64,000 bases of DNA from Bilabrum cf. latius (Eukaryota > Bigyra: Bicosoecida > Bigyra > Bicosoecida). Below the pieces are notes generated by a model. The model was not told the origin of the DNA. It saw only the letters and a program-made list of their open reading frames with translations, and searched no databases. Position numbers and translations under genes: made by a program. How positions within the stretch are numbered: the first letter of the stretch is position 1; each line of letters begins with the position of its first letter. Location: NCBI GenBank assembly GCA_965178125.1, contig OZ237736.1, positions 1,488,001-1,552,000 of the forward strand, in the 5' to 3' direction. Shown here piece by piece: positions 34,002-46,400 of the stretch.

Positions 34002-34918
34002 GGCGAGGGAGCGGGGATTTCCGACGTGCAAGCTGCTGGCAGCTTTCCCGCGACGCATCAATCCGCACGCATGCATGGAGTGGAGCCCAATCAGCGCATT
34101 CGGCTGCTACACTTGAGCCGCAGAGTGTGCAACTGAGTCGATAGGTTTTACTGACGTACACAATGCGCATCCAACCGGAGAGTCTCGGTCGAGGAAAGTG
34201 CTCGGACAGTTCGGGGCGCGGCGCATTCACTTCAATCTCCTTGGCTGAAGTCGAGTGGCAAAAATACACTCACCATGGTCAAGCAAGCCTACTTTCCACC
34301 TTCATCTTTGTAAAATTTGTCATCTGGCTGCTCAGAAATGCCTGCGATATGCAGAAAGCTGCAGCTGTGCGGTACCCACTGCTTGCACGAAGGTTAGCAG
34401 TTCCAGGCCTCCGGTAGTATTTCGGACTCGTCAGAAGATTAAAGAAAGTTAGCAATACATGACTCACACAGCTATAGCACAGAGCTTGCGCCACCACCTC
34501 GTCGACCCTGCGAAGCGTTCCACAACCATTTCCAGGAAAGGAGAAATTTTTTCTTCAGCAAGGTCCTGGGATCAGAGGATGGTTTCAAGTCTCACTGATT
34601 TGCCGCTCATGATATCTTCCTGTGCAACTGCCTTCCTACGCACTTTATCTTAGCGAAAGAAACTTGGCAGTCTTTCTTGTTGGTGGTGAACCGTTTCTTG
34701 GTCAGTTGGCCCACCATGATTGCCCTGCTTGTCCCCCAGGTGGAGTCGGGGGTCGAAGGGGATAATACGCACTTTTATTGTAATGTGTAATTACGAGTCG
34801 TGGATTATTTTTCTAGGTTTTCGTGCCTTCCCGGCACAGTCGAAGTGTTTCGGCACTCCCGGTACTCTCCGGTACTTACCCTAGTAATAACACGCACGCG
34901 GCTCTCACGTTTACGACA
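34002..34918. other. Divergent intergenic region (unknown gene / VPS35)
   Basis: This 917-nt stretch is the longest gap in the window. It is AT-rich at about 34270-34560. Near 34820-34885 there are short inverted repeats (GTGCC...GGCAC, and two GGTAC copies) just upstream of the VPS35 start. No tRNA, snRNA or protein gene is convincing. It probably holds the two promoters. Confidence 0.4.
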
Positions 34919-37900
34919 ATGTCGGCTCGAGGTATGCGCCGCAGCACAGCGCAAGCTGTGGTAGATCGGGCTATCCAGCGAATCGAGGATCGGTCGGCCA
35001 GGATGCAGAAAGCTATGGTAAGCTCGATTTTCATGATTAAAAATTAACGCCCTCTCGACGGCTTCGTAACGTTAATAGGCTGCAACTAGCAAGTCCCTAG
35101 ACACCAAAGGTACGATCGGAGTATATGATCATGGCTCCAGCTTTGTTTCTGCGCTAAGGTTCGTGCCGCAGGACAAGGATGACCTCAAGAAGTCTCTCGA
35201 CCATGCTGCTGGAATCCTGTACGAATTGCGCACCTCAGAGCTTGGTCCAAGGGACTACTACTAGGTGTACATGGCTGCGTTTGGGCACATGCTGCAGCTG
35301 CAGATATTTTTTTAGCGTCAAGTATCCAAAGGATAGAGCGCCGCCGGGCTCTACACATCTGTGCAACACGCCGGTAACGTGCTGACAAGGCTGTGAGTTA
35401 CCCTACACCCGTGGTGCCCAACAAGCGCACCGGCTTGCGAGTTGGTAGTGCCTTGAGATATCGCCAGAGTGTCCTCCGTGGTGCTTGTCTGTTTCATCTT
35501 TCGAACTACAGGTACTTGATGGTTACAGCTGGTAGCGTGCTGATCCGCTCCGGCGAGGTCCCCGCCCACGAGGTGCTGCTGGATCTGCTGGAGCTTTGCA
35601 AGGGGGTGCAGCACCCCACCAGGGGACTCTTCCTCAGGTACTTTCTCGTGCAATCGCTCAAAGTGAGTGCATGGCTACTCGTTTTCCCCCAGTACTTGCT
35701 CCTGGCAGTGGCGCCCGAAACTTGCTGCCCGACGCACATGCCCGCCACCTGGCGCTATACTTGTTGCGGCGAACTTGATTCCACTCGTAACCCCCCTGCC
35801 GTACACCTTGCGCCCCGTGCCCCTGCAGGACAAGCTGCCCGAAAAGGACCGCCCTGACGACGCGCTGGCCTTCCTGGTGAAAGCGCTGCAGGAGACCAAC
35901 CACCTGTGGGTGCGCCTGCAGACCCAGAGCCCCGTCAAGTCGGTGCGGCAGCGCGAGAGCGACCGAAGGGACCTCCGCGTGCTCGTGGGGCAGGTCATCG
36001 ACTACATCGCCGCGCTCGAGGGCGTGGACCAGCGCTCGTACCGCAGTGCAGTGCTCCCAGCGGTGCTCAAGGAAGTGGTCGAGTGCAACGACAGGATCGC
36101 TCAGCTCTTCCTCATGGACGCGATCTTCAACGCGTTCCCCTTGCGCTGGCACGCCCAGACGCTCCCGCAGCTGCTGGAGACGATGGTGGGCCTTGTTCCC
36201 CGGGCGGACTGCAGGCTGCTCGTCAAGTCGCTGTGCTCGAGGCTGGCCGACGACTGCGACCTTCTCCGGGAGCCTGCCTCTGCCGGCCGCGTGGGCGGGC
36301 CCCGGGTCGATGTAGGGGGCGCCGCGTCGGGGGCGGGCTCTAGCAAGGGCGCGGGCGGCCTGGCGATGGTGGTGGCCGAGGATCAGGCGCCCGCGGAGCT
36401 GTGCGAAGACGTGTTCGGGCTGCTGTGCAGGGAGGTGGGCCGCATGATCGACGCGCGCGGGGAACACATGGGCGCGAGGGCAGTGGCGGAGTGCTACGAC
36501 TTCTTGGTGGGCCTGGCCCGGCGGGTGTACTGCAAGGAGGGAGACACGATCAGGGAGGAGGACGAGGGAGAAGAGGAGGAGGACAGGGATCTTGTTGGCG
36601 CTGCTGCTGCTGCTGCTGCTGCGGGGAGCGGTGGGGGTGGAGAGTCGAGGTACCGCAAGTGGCTGGGGCGCGCGGGGGCGCTGCTGCACGTGTGCGTGCC
36701 TCGCCTCGCTGCGGTGGGGCGCGAGATGGACTTCGCGGCGGTGGCAGCCACCCGCCAGCTGCTGAGCGCGATGGTCGCGCAGGCCCGCGGCCTGGGGGCG
36801 GGTGCCCTCGTGGCTGTCCTGAGGCTGAGGGGCCTGCGTGACATCCACCGCGCCCTCCCCCATAACGCCCGGCGCACGGTGTCACAGGACATTCTCATGG
36901 CACTGTTGCGCACCCGCGCGCCCATCAAGGGGGTGGCCACCGCCAGGGACGTGCTGAACGCGCTGGCTCCGTGCCTGAGAGACGAGCCCGATGGGCCGCT
37001 GGGTGTGTCCAGGGGCGGCCGCAGGGCCGGTGGCATGCGGCTGGACGAGGACAGCGGGGACGATCTCGGCTTCGAGCAGCGCCGCGTGGCTGCCCTGCTG
37101 CATCAGCTGGGCAAGGGTCAGGACGAGAGCAGCCCCAGGGAGGTGTACGACGTGCTGCGGGTGGCGAGGGAGGCCCTGGGTCAGGGGGGGCAGAAGAGGC
37201 TGAGCTACACGCTCCCCGCGCTGGTCGTCAGGGCGCTCCGGCTAGCGCAGAGCCTGGGGGCTGTCAAGAAAGGGGGCGAGGCGGATGATGGCGGTGAAGA
37301 CGGGGGTGAGGGTGCGAATGATGGGCTGAGCGGAGGCTAGGGCGGCATCACGCGGGCGGAGGTGTTCAAGTTCTGCTTTTAGACGTGCACCACGCTGGCG
37401 TCTGCAGGGGCCGCACCGGAGCGCGCGCTGCGGCTGCTGCTGGAGAGCGCGCTGGTGGCGCAGGGGGACTCGTTCGCGCACGAGTGCGTGCGGCGCGCTC
37501 TGCTCGTGTTCGAGGACGTGGCCTCGAGCAGGGCCGAGCCCAGGTGCCTGACCGCCGTCATCGCCACGCTTGGCCGGCTGGGTCCCAGCGGCGTGGGCGG
37601 GAGCAAGGCGTACCTTGACCTGGCCACTCGCTGCACCAAGACCACCACCAAGCTGCTGACCGAGGTGGACCGGGCCCGCTGTTCCCTGGCCGCTGCCAAG
37701 CTGTTCTGGGTGGGTCCCGACGGCTCCCGCACGATCACCGCGCCTGCGGGCGAGGGCAAGTCTGCTCCGGAGAAGGAGGAGGAGGAGGAGGGCGGCGTCA
37801 GGAACGGAGCGCTGCTGCTCCGCTGCCTGCAGCACGCCCTGGGTCAGGCCGAGGCGCAGGAGGAGGAGCCCTCGGCCGCCCTCTTCGTGGAAATCGCGGA

Positions 37901-38627
37901 TGCGTACGGCCACCACCTGGCCGCGGGCGTGCCCGAGGTGGTGCCCGACCACGTGACCATGCTGCTCAAGCACTGCGCGATGCTGTGCGCCTCGCAGCAG
38001 CTCAGCAGTGCGGATGGGTACATGGACCAGGGCCAGGAGGCTGCCGTGGACGGGGCGGCGGGACGGGCGCACCTGGACAGGCTGCAAGAGCACCTGACCG
38101 TGTGCCTGACGGGCGGCGGGGAGCGGGCGGCGCGGTGTGCGGGCGTGGACGTGTCGGCGGCGGACGAGCCCTCGAGGGAGGAGCTGGCCGAGACTCTGGG
38201 CCTGGACGCGGCGGTGGCCGCGCTTGAAGACGCGGGGCCGGGGCCGGGGCCGGAGAGCGAGGATGAGGATGAGAGACGGGATGCGCCTGCTGGTGGGGGG
38301 CAGGAGGCGAGAGGAGGCGCGAGCAGCAGCTCCCCGGCGGTGCCTTCGGATGCCGTGGAGGATCAGCCTCCGCCGCCGCCGAGCGGCCCGCGGCCTGCTG
38401 CAGCCGGGCGTGCCGGCGACAGCGCCAAAGAGACGCCGCAGGACGATGCCTCTGCTAGCCCAGTATCAGCCGCGGAAGAATCCAGTAAGGCAAGCGACGC
38501 TGCAGACTCGAGCGGCGAAGTAGGTGACGGCGCTGCTGGAGGCGACGCTGGTGCCGGTGGTGGTGACGACTGGGGGGACCTGGGCGGAGATGAGGGAAAC
38601 CCGTTCGGCGACGAAGATGGGCTGTGA
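34919..38627 (+). CDS. VPS35: VPS35, retromer core subunit
   Basis: Exons are 34919-35017, 35172-35392, 35512-35662 and 35829-38627. All introns are GT-AG, with donors GTAAGC, GTGAGT and GTGAGT. The product is 1089 residues against about 800 in animals, ending in TGA. Matches to the family in order: LYELRTSELGPRDYY, VQHAGNVLTRLYLM, CKGVQHPTRGLFLRYFLVQ, LPEKDRPDD, RRDLRVLVGQ, FNAFPLRWHAQTL. VPS35 is the alpha-solenoid of retromer, which recycles cargo from endosomes. TAG occurs at 35262, 35313, 35334, 37338 and 37380. At 37380 the text is FKFCF-TAG-TCTTL, aligned with FAHQTISAL in human, so TAG replaces a conserved Gln. Extra length comes from acidic and Gly-rich insertions and a C-terminal tail rich in Ala, Ser and Asp. 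Confidence 0.95.
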
Positions 38628-38836
38628 TGAAGCAATCCAATGGTTATGTTCTCGGCGGCTTTTACTTTTACGCATGCGCCACAAAATGTACACAAAGCTT
38701 TCGCAGCAACCTGCCCGTTCGGAGCGTAGCGAAAATAGAAAGCAATCATTTGAGATAGAACGATAGGCACTTCTCAAGCGTGCGGAGCGCAAGCAGTTAC
38801 CGCAGGCAATGGGAGCTCGGCGGTTTGTGAGCCCAA

Positions 38837-41800
38837 TCAAGACTGGAGCTCAGCCGCCAGCTTCCTCCGAGCCCTCAAGTTGAGTCCGATCGCCCCACGC
38901 CACTGGACGAGATACTGCACTCTTCGGTCCCGCAGGTAGTGCCTCTTCGCGCACCAGAACTGCATGGTACGCACGCAGCGAAGATACCGTTCCTTGTCGC
39001 ACTCGCGCGCCGAGCGGAGAATGGCCTCCACCTGCCGCCGCTCCCCGCGCTCCCCGACCCCTGCCCAGATCCAAGCGGGCTGCACCTCCGCACTGGGCGC
39101 CGCTTCCGTGCCTGCCGATCCCACGGGGGCCTTGGGCCTGCCAGGATCCTCGCCCTGCTTGTCAGCTCCGTAGAATGCCTGCAGTGCCAGCGCCAGCCAG
39201 CTCTGGCACACCGGGTGCTCCTCCTCGACGGGCCCTCCGCACCGAGGCACGCCAGCCAGCACGAAGCTGTGCTGGTCCATGCCCATGGCCTGCAGAGTCA
39301 CCCCGCCGGCCGTGGCGAGGCCCGTGCCCCCGAGGTCCTCCAGGGTCATGCTCCCCTCGGGGGCATTCTCCTCGGGGTCCGATCCCTCCACAGCGGGGGC
39401 GGGTGCCTTCTCCTCTAGCAGCTGCAGCGACTTTTGCAGCCGGCGGAACACGAGCCCCGCGGGTGTCGAATCGAAGGTCATGCCATCCGCAGCGCACAGG
39501 GAGCGGAACCCTTCTCCTTCTCCTTCTTCTTCCTCCTGCTCTCCGCCGGTACTAGCCACTGCTATCGGCTGCGCGCCCCAACCGGGCGCACTCCCAGCCT
39601 GCGCCTGCCCTTCTTCCTCTCCGTCCTCGCCCGCCTTGCGGTCTTTCGCGTCGGCCAGTCGCCCGAACGCAGCCCTGGGGCTGGCTCCGCGCATGAGCAG
39701 CAGCAGCACCATGTCCAGCGCAGTGTTCGGGTCGTTGTCAAACTTTTCGGCTGCCTGCAGCAGCGCAACTTTCGGGGGCATGGATCGCCCATAGCCCCCC
39801 GGCATGCAGGTGGCCTAGTTGGGCCGAGCACCCGCTGAGAGGAGCGCAGCCACAAAGTTCAGGTCGCTGGCGTGCTCAGCGGCGGCTGGGAGCGCGTGCG
39901 TTGCGGCGCTGGCCAGACCCGGCCCGTTGGGAATCTCAGTGAGCATGGTGAAGAACGGGTTCATCTGCGCATCCTTGGCGTCGCGCGCCTCCCCTGCCGC
40001 ATCCCCCGTCACGTCAACGCCAGCATAAAAGTCCTCCTCCTCCTCGTCGCCCTCGCCCCCTTCATGTACCGCCACGCGCTCCTCGGGCCGCACCCTGTGC
40101 TCCACGCCGCGGTCCCGCGAGGGAACACAGTCCAAGGGCACCGGATCGCCGCCGTACTGCTGCACCGCGTAGGTCAGTGGGTAGCGCGTGTCTCTCCACG
40201 CTGCGGCGAGCATGGCGGTTGCGGGGCACGACACGCTGTCAGCCAGCATGTACTGCCCGCCAGCCGAGTCGCCCTCGCCCACCTCGCCAGTGAAATCGAA
40301 CCGAATCGAATACCCAGGTGCTGCGTCTCCCCCGGAACCGTCCTCCCCGGCTGCCGTCGTTGCGGTCGTGGTCTCGCCTTTCTCCTCCTTGCCCTCTCCG
40401 GCGGCCTCCCCGGGCTGGGCACTGTCCGCTTCCTCCTCGGCGCCCTCGATCTCGAACAGCCCATCGTCTTCCTCTTCCTCTTCCTCTTCCTCTTCCTCTT
40501 CCTCTTCCCCTGCGGGGTCACCAGACGAAGCTCCGCCAGCCCCGCTCGAGGGACCGACCGTGGCATCTCCCTTGGCGCCTGCTGCTTCCTTACCCTGCTG
40601 CTGGCCCTCCCTCTGCTCCTGCCCCTGCTCGACCCCCGCGCGCCGTGACTTCACCTCCTTGCCCATGGCAGACAGCAGGGCAGCGGCGATCCGCAGCCGA
40701 GCCGAGTCGGCCACGTCCACCGATGCCAGCGCGGCCTCCCTGGCCTGCAGCACGACCGGATCACTCTCGTCAAGCCCGCCCAGCACGTCCACCACGCCCG
40801 CCGTGGCAGCCATCGCATCGCCCACATTCACGCCTTGCTCGTCCCAGCCCAGCAGCGCGCCCAGTTCCTGCCTCCACTGCTGCAGGTCCCGCCTCTGCTG
40901 CTCGTGCAGGTCCCCGCCTCCGTGCTGCAGCGAGTCGAGCGCCTGCTACAGCACCAGGTCCAGCTGCGCGTCCATGCCCACCTCGATGCGGCCCTCCGCG
41001 CCCTCGGCCAGGTCTGCGTCAGCTTCAACGTCCGCATCACCAGCAGGCTTGGCGGGGTCTGCTGAAGCCCCTTCGGTACCGCCCTCTCCCTCCGGCGCCC
41101 TGCCGGATAGTATAGACCTGGCGTCCTCCACGAGCGCCTTCTCCCGCTGGCTGCGCTGCACCAGCTCCCTGAGGTGCATCGCCATGTTCTCCAGATGACT
41201 GGAATTCAGGGCGGCAGAGCCACGCCCTTTGCTCTGAGGTAGGCCCATCATGCCCCAGCTCGGCAGCTGCGACTGTGACTACCGCCCGCGACGAGCCCCT
41301 ACTCTGCGACTCACGCCGACCTTTGCCACGGGCCGCAGCTGGCCGTCCACCACCTGCAGTGAATCGACCTGGTAGTCCAGCTCGATACAGTTCTCCTCCA
41401 GAGCAATGTCCTGCTCCTGCTTGCACTTGTCCAGGGCCGCGCGGTTTGGCGCCATTACGACCAGCTGCGTCCCGTTCTGCCGCAGCAGGGTGGCCATCAG
41501 GGAGGGCCCCGTGGCCGCGGCATCTCCTCCTCCCGCCCCTGCCTCCTCCTCCTCCTTGGCCTCCTCCCCTTGTCCGGCCTGCTCCTCATCGCCCGTCTCC
41601 ACCTTGGGAGCGCCCTCCAGCCTGCGCCGCAGCAGTGCAGCGCGCACCCGACCGGCAAGCTCCAGCACCTCTCTGGCCGCCTCCTCCGCCTGGCCCTGCA
41701 GCTGCAGGGCCTGCGCCTTGGAGGGCACATTGCGGTAACCCCACATGCGGTACCCGCCCCCATCGTTTGCCATGGTGCCTGTGGACAGCTGCAGGGGCCG

Positions 41801-43021
41801 CTCGGAGGGGATGGGCGCGGCCCGTGCAGGGTTGAGCCACTGGATGCCTCTCGCGTGCGCCTCCCTGCGGACGAGTGCGAGGTGCTCCGCGTCCGAGCGG
41901 CGCTGTTCCCTGGCCGCGTGTCGGATGAGCGCGTTTGCAACCACGTTGTGCTTGGACTCGATGGCGTAGTGCAAGGGGTGCGCCCCCACGGAGTTCCTCG
42001 ATGCCGCCATGGAGCCGCTGGCCTGCGCGATGAGAGAGAGGCACTGCTCCGTCATGCCCTCGTCTGGTCTGCCGCCCCAGCCTGCCCGCTTGCTCAGGGC
42101 AGAATACTTGTGCAGGACTGTGCCCTTGTGGGAGCTGGGCGCCACGCCCACCATCTCGGCCAGCGTGACCAGCTGCTCCTGCCGCTTGCGCACGACCGTC
42201 CGAAGCATGCCGGCCATGCGGTAGTCTCCCGGGGCATACCTCCGAAGCACGATGTCGTCCAGCTGGCACATGGCCGCCTCCTTGTGTAGGCTCTTGGCCA
42301 GCCGCAGCTGCTTCTTCCGCATGCCCAGCCTGCTCCTGGAGCTGGCCTCGAAGGCTGCCTTGATGGCGGAGGTGCCCCTGAGCGTGACCTGGTGCACGAG
42401 GGGCTGCCCGCGGGCGTCCTTCACGGTCACGTCCGCGCCCAGCTGCAGCAGAGTCTGCACGCAGGCGACCCGGTCCTGCTGCACGGCCAGGGCAAGCGCC
42501 GTTTCCGCGGTCCTCGGCATGACGCAGTCCACGTCGTACTTGAGGTGCAACACACAGTAGCGAGCGGCTGCCGAGCGGCCAAACGCGGCGCACACGTGCA
42601 GGAGGTTCGCCCGAGACTCGTGGGACTCGCCTTCATCGCGCTGCGCGTAGCCTCCGCGGTGGTAACGGCGGCGTGCGTACTGCTGGCGCACATGAAAGTC
42701 GGCGCTCTGCGACGGCACCTTGAAATCCTGGCACTCCTCCTCGAGCAGACGCCGGAGCTGCTGGTGGTCCCGCCCCACCGCGCACTGCAAATAAGGCTTC
42801 AATTTGCGAAGTGCTACAAGAAACCCTTCGTCCGAGAGCGTGGCGTCTTCAGCGAGTCGCCGGATCTCGGTCGGGCCGTGGATCGCGATGCCGGACGAAA
42901 ATATTTCCTTTAGTGCTGCCGGCGCCGTCGGATCAGCGATGATGTTCACTGCGCAGCGCGCAGCCATTGGCGTATCTATTTCATCGCGCATCGTGGCATC
43001 CTCCTATTCAGGCGGCCGCAT
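38837..43021 (-). CDS. Large ankyrin-repeat protein
   Basis: This single-exon protein of 1394 residues runs from ATG 43021 through TAG at 43004, 41279, 40946 and 39815 to TGA 38837. Ankyrin-type helices are seen at about 42390-42620 (NLLHVCAAFGRSAAARYCV, TALALAVQQDRVACVQTLLQLGADV) and again at 41900-42110 (HPLHYAIESKHNVVANALIRHA). The middle carries a long acidic Glu run (about 40450-40515) and Gly/Ala tracts. The C-terminal ~120 residues are basic and aromatic (KERYLRCVRTMQFWCAKRHYL), possibly an IQ-like helix. Ankyrin repeats mediate protein binding; the partner is unknown. Start at 43021 is chosen because the frame continues through TAG 43004; 42991 is the next ATG. Confidence 0.75.
40458..40512. 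repeat. CTTCCT tract encoding poly-glutamate
   Basis: A six-base repeat in the ankyrin gene is read on the minus strand as a run of about 17 glutamates followed by aspartates. Confidence 0.8.
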
Positions 43022-43490
43022 GGGATGCTGCGACGGATCTACTTTGGGAAGGCCGTGTGGGGCGGCCGCCTCCACAGCCACGCCACCCAGGACTTTCCGC
43101 GGGGCCTTTCCCCCTGTGGCTTTTCGCGCAGTCTATTTTGTACGGGCCATACCGCTGCAGAGATTGGCAAACGCGGAGATGGTAATCTGAGGGATGGCAG
43201 CATTCTCGAAAGGGCACGACAATAGCGAGCATACGGAGATCTATACATCGAGTTTGCCAATCAGCATGCTTGAACATGTGTTGTTCTGATATACACAGAC
43301 TCACATGCTCAATCCTTGCCGCGTCGTATGTAGCACTTGTGTTCTTGCACCCAAATCGAGTCCACTGCCGGTGGCAGTCTCAAACGTGCACGCTACTGAG
43401 GCCCGATTTGGGCCCGCGGCAGGGGACACGGCGTGGATACCACTCGCTCTAAAAGTGATTTGGAACTCTGGCGACGTGCGCGAGTCAGGA
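43022..43490. other. Intergenic region between two minus-strand genes
   Basis: This 469-nt stretch contains the presumed promoter of the ankyrin gene and the 3' end of the large kinase. No gene-like frame is supported. Confidence 0.4.
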
Positions 43491-46400
43491 TCACGACCCC
43501 GTCCGGTGCTTGTCTCGCAAAGCCCTGCGCAGGCGCAGCACCTCCTGTTCCAACTCTTCTCTGCTCATCGCGCTGACGGGGACCTCCTACGAGTCCGGCA
43601 ATGTCACCGCCAACCCATTCGTCGAAGCCGAGCCAGGAGCACAACTCCCAGCACCAGTGCCCTTTGCATCATGGGCATCCTCGCTGACCTAGTACTACCC
43701 TCTGGTGCTGGCGGGTGCAGACGCCCGAGACGCGCGCCCCACGGGTGCCACAAGACGCCTCTGCTCCCTGCCCGCCCAGGCGATCCCCATCGGCTCGACA
43801 GACGGGAGAGACGGGGGCGCGACAGCCGCGTGCCCTGCTGCTGGCTGGCCACTGGCAGGACGCCAGTCTCCCCCTCCCTAGTCTCCTGCCGCTGCAACGT
43901 AATCATCGTCCTGTTCCTCTTCTCCTTCCTTTTCTTCCTCCTCTTCTTCTTCCTCTTCGTCCCGCTCATCGATGGAGTCGTACGTCGAGCTGATCCCCAC
44001 TTGTGCCGATGGCCCTCCAGATGCTGTGCTCCCCGACGAGCCGTTCGCCGCCCCTGCCTGCATCCCTGGCCCAGATCCACCGCCCCCTACCCTGCCCCCG
44101 ACTTCGTCGATGCTGCCATACCCCATCGCAGGCGCCACCACCGTCCCAGGGGCAGCCGATACCACACGGTCAGCGCACCCAGCACCAGTGGCCGCACCAT
44201 CCACGGCGGCTCGCTCACGCTCCCGCTGCAGATCGTAGGGGGCGGCACCGGTCTCACCGCGAAGATCCGCCGGGCTGCTCCGATCCCAGATGGCCCCATC
44301 ATCCCCGAGGAACTCGTTGCCGCTGCCACTGGCAAGGTGCGGGCCAGCGGCGCGTGCGGTGCCCCACTCCATGGATGGCACGCGGGACCCAGCACCGCCC
44401 CCCCATCCACCGCCCGAGCTGCCGGAGCCTCCCGACCCTCCCTGGTCTGTGCTGACGCTCCCTTGCCGAGCCTCTGGCGTGTCCAGCCGGAAGATGCTAG
44501 GCGGAAGCACGCCTGCTAATTCGCTGCCACCGCTGCCTGCACCTGCCGCGCCACTGGAAGAGACAGACGTGCCAACCGACGCGGCCGATTGCCCTCCAGA
44601 GGAACCCTCGCTGGGCCGCGCTACATCGCCACCCCCAGCAAGGACCTGCTACTAGTTCGACACGCGCACGTCTGGCTGCATCGTGTGCATGCGGGGAATC
44701 GATCCAAGAGCATGCGGGTTGCCAGCGCGAAGACCAGCTCTCCCGGCAGTCTCTCGCATGATGATGGCACCGCCCTGCACTGAGCCGGGTTGGTGCCGAC
44801 GAGGAGGGGTCTGACTCTCGCCAGGGGCGCTCTGTGCCCTCTGAGTGGAGCCAGGGGAGAGGCCGCCGGACGAGGCTCGCACGTGCTGTGCCTCTTCTCC
44901 CTCCCCTGCGGGTGCTCGGACCCGAGTGGGCTGCAACACCGCGGCGTGCACCTAGCTCCCTCCATCCTGTGCAGCAGCCGAGTCCGCTGTTCCGCTCGAC
45001 CCTCCGCCGCCAGGAGCCACGGGGGCTTGCCACGATGTTGAGCTGCTGTCCATCCGCTCCACTCGATCACGAGTTCCGGTGACATCAGCCCGCAGCTCGA
45101 GCGTCTCTTGGATGTGCACTAGCTGCCGCTCCAGCTCCCTCGCAGTTGGACGAACGAACGGATCCACGCTCAGGCACTGCCGCACGATGCGGATCAGGCT
45201 GGGTGGGACTCCTTCAGGCCAACCCGCTGCCGTCACCGCGTTCCGCATCCGCTCATTCAGCTCCTCCCGAACCTGGCCAGCCTTGCTGGGCGGACTTTGC
45301 TCCACCGCACCCGCACCCGCACCCGCACCCGCACCCGCACCCGCACCTGCACCCACATCCGCACCGGATGCCGCCCCTCCGCCAGCCGCCTCTTCGCCCC
45401 CCTGGCCCTCCGCTGCCGCTCCGGCCTCGTCCAGGTCGTGTCCCATCTCAAGGTAGACCCTCTCCCTGACTCGGTGCCTCTCGCTGCTGGCCCGCTTCAC
45501 GCTCCAAGCCACACGATGGCGCTGCTTCTGCTTGCCAGCAGCGATGCGCTGCCTGAAGTGCCAGTCGAACAGTGGCCGGCCACTCACCAATTCATACAGA
45601 GTCGCGCCCAGCGCAAACACGTCGCCCGGACGCCCGTAGTCCCCAGCCTCAAACTCAGGGGGAGCGTACAGAAGGTCGGTTAGCATCCCAGCAGTCACCG
45701 CCGTCTCCATGCCCACGCGCCCCACCCCAAAGTCCGTCAGCTTGGCCACGGGTCCGTGCCCGACGAGGATGTTCTCCAGCTTAAGGTCGCGGTGCAGCAC
45801 CCCCAGCCTGTCGTGCAGGTGGGCCAGCCCGCCGGCGGACTGTGCCGCGAGCATGACCCGCGTGGGAATGTCAGGGTCCTCCTTCTTGAGCCAGCTGGTC
45901 ATGGACCCGAGATCCACGAACTCCATGGCGATCTGTAATGGGTACCCCGGCTGCATGACCACTCCGTACACGTCCACGATGCTAGGGTGCCTCGCCTCCG
46001 CGATTTTTTCAAGGATCTTGAGCTCGTTCTCTAGCGCCAGCGCTTCACGCTGCATGTCCCCGCGAGCGGTCTTGACCGCCAGCCGGATCCCGGGCAGCTG
46101 CATGGTCCGCGACAGCCACACATCGCCAAATGCGCCCCCGCCCAGCCGCTTCACCTTGCGAATCAGAGTCGGGTCCAGACGCATGAACCGTGGCAGGGCA
46201 GCGGACGCTCCCCCCCCGGCGCCCTCCTGCGCCACGTCTTCTTCGCGGAAAATCTCCTCCGCCAGCTGCCCGAAGTTCTGACGAAACTCATCGCTGTCCA
46301 TTCGCTGCCTCAGCTGCCGCTGCACCTTCGCGGATGCCTTGGGAGAGGCCTCGGCCGCCTCGATCAGGTACTCGACTGCGCCACCACGGGCCGCCGCCGC

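Noticed and set aside
34002-34918. tRNA or snRNA gene in the largest gap
   Set aside because: No cloverleaf with a T-loop GTTCRA motif was found, and the TACTTACC string alone is not enough for a U1 RNA.
35042-35171. A small extra exon between VPS35 exons 1 and 2 (35079-35109)
   Set aside because: No reading keeps phase with the next exon, and the direct join gives the expected family sequence KAM-DKDDLKKSLDHA.
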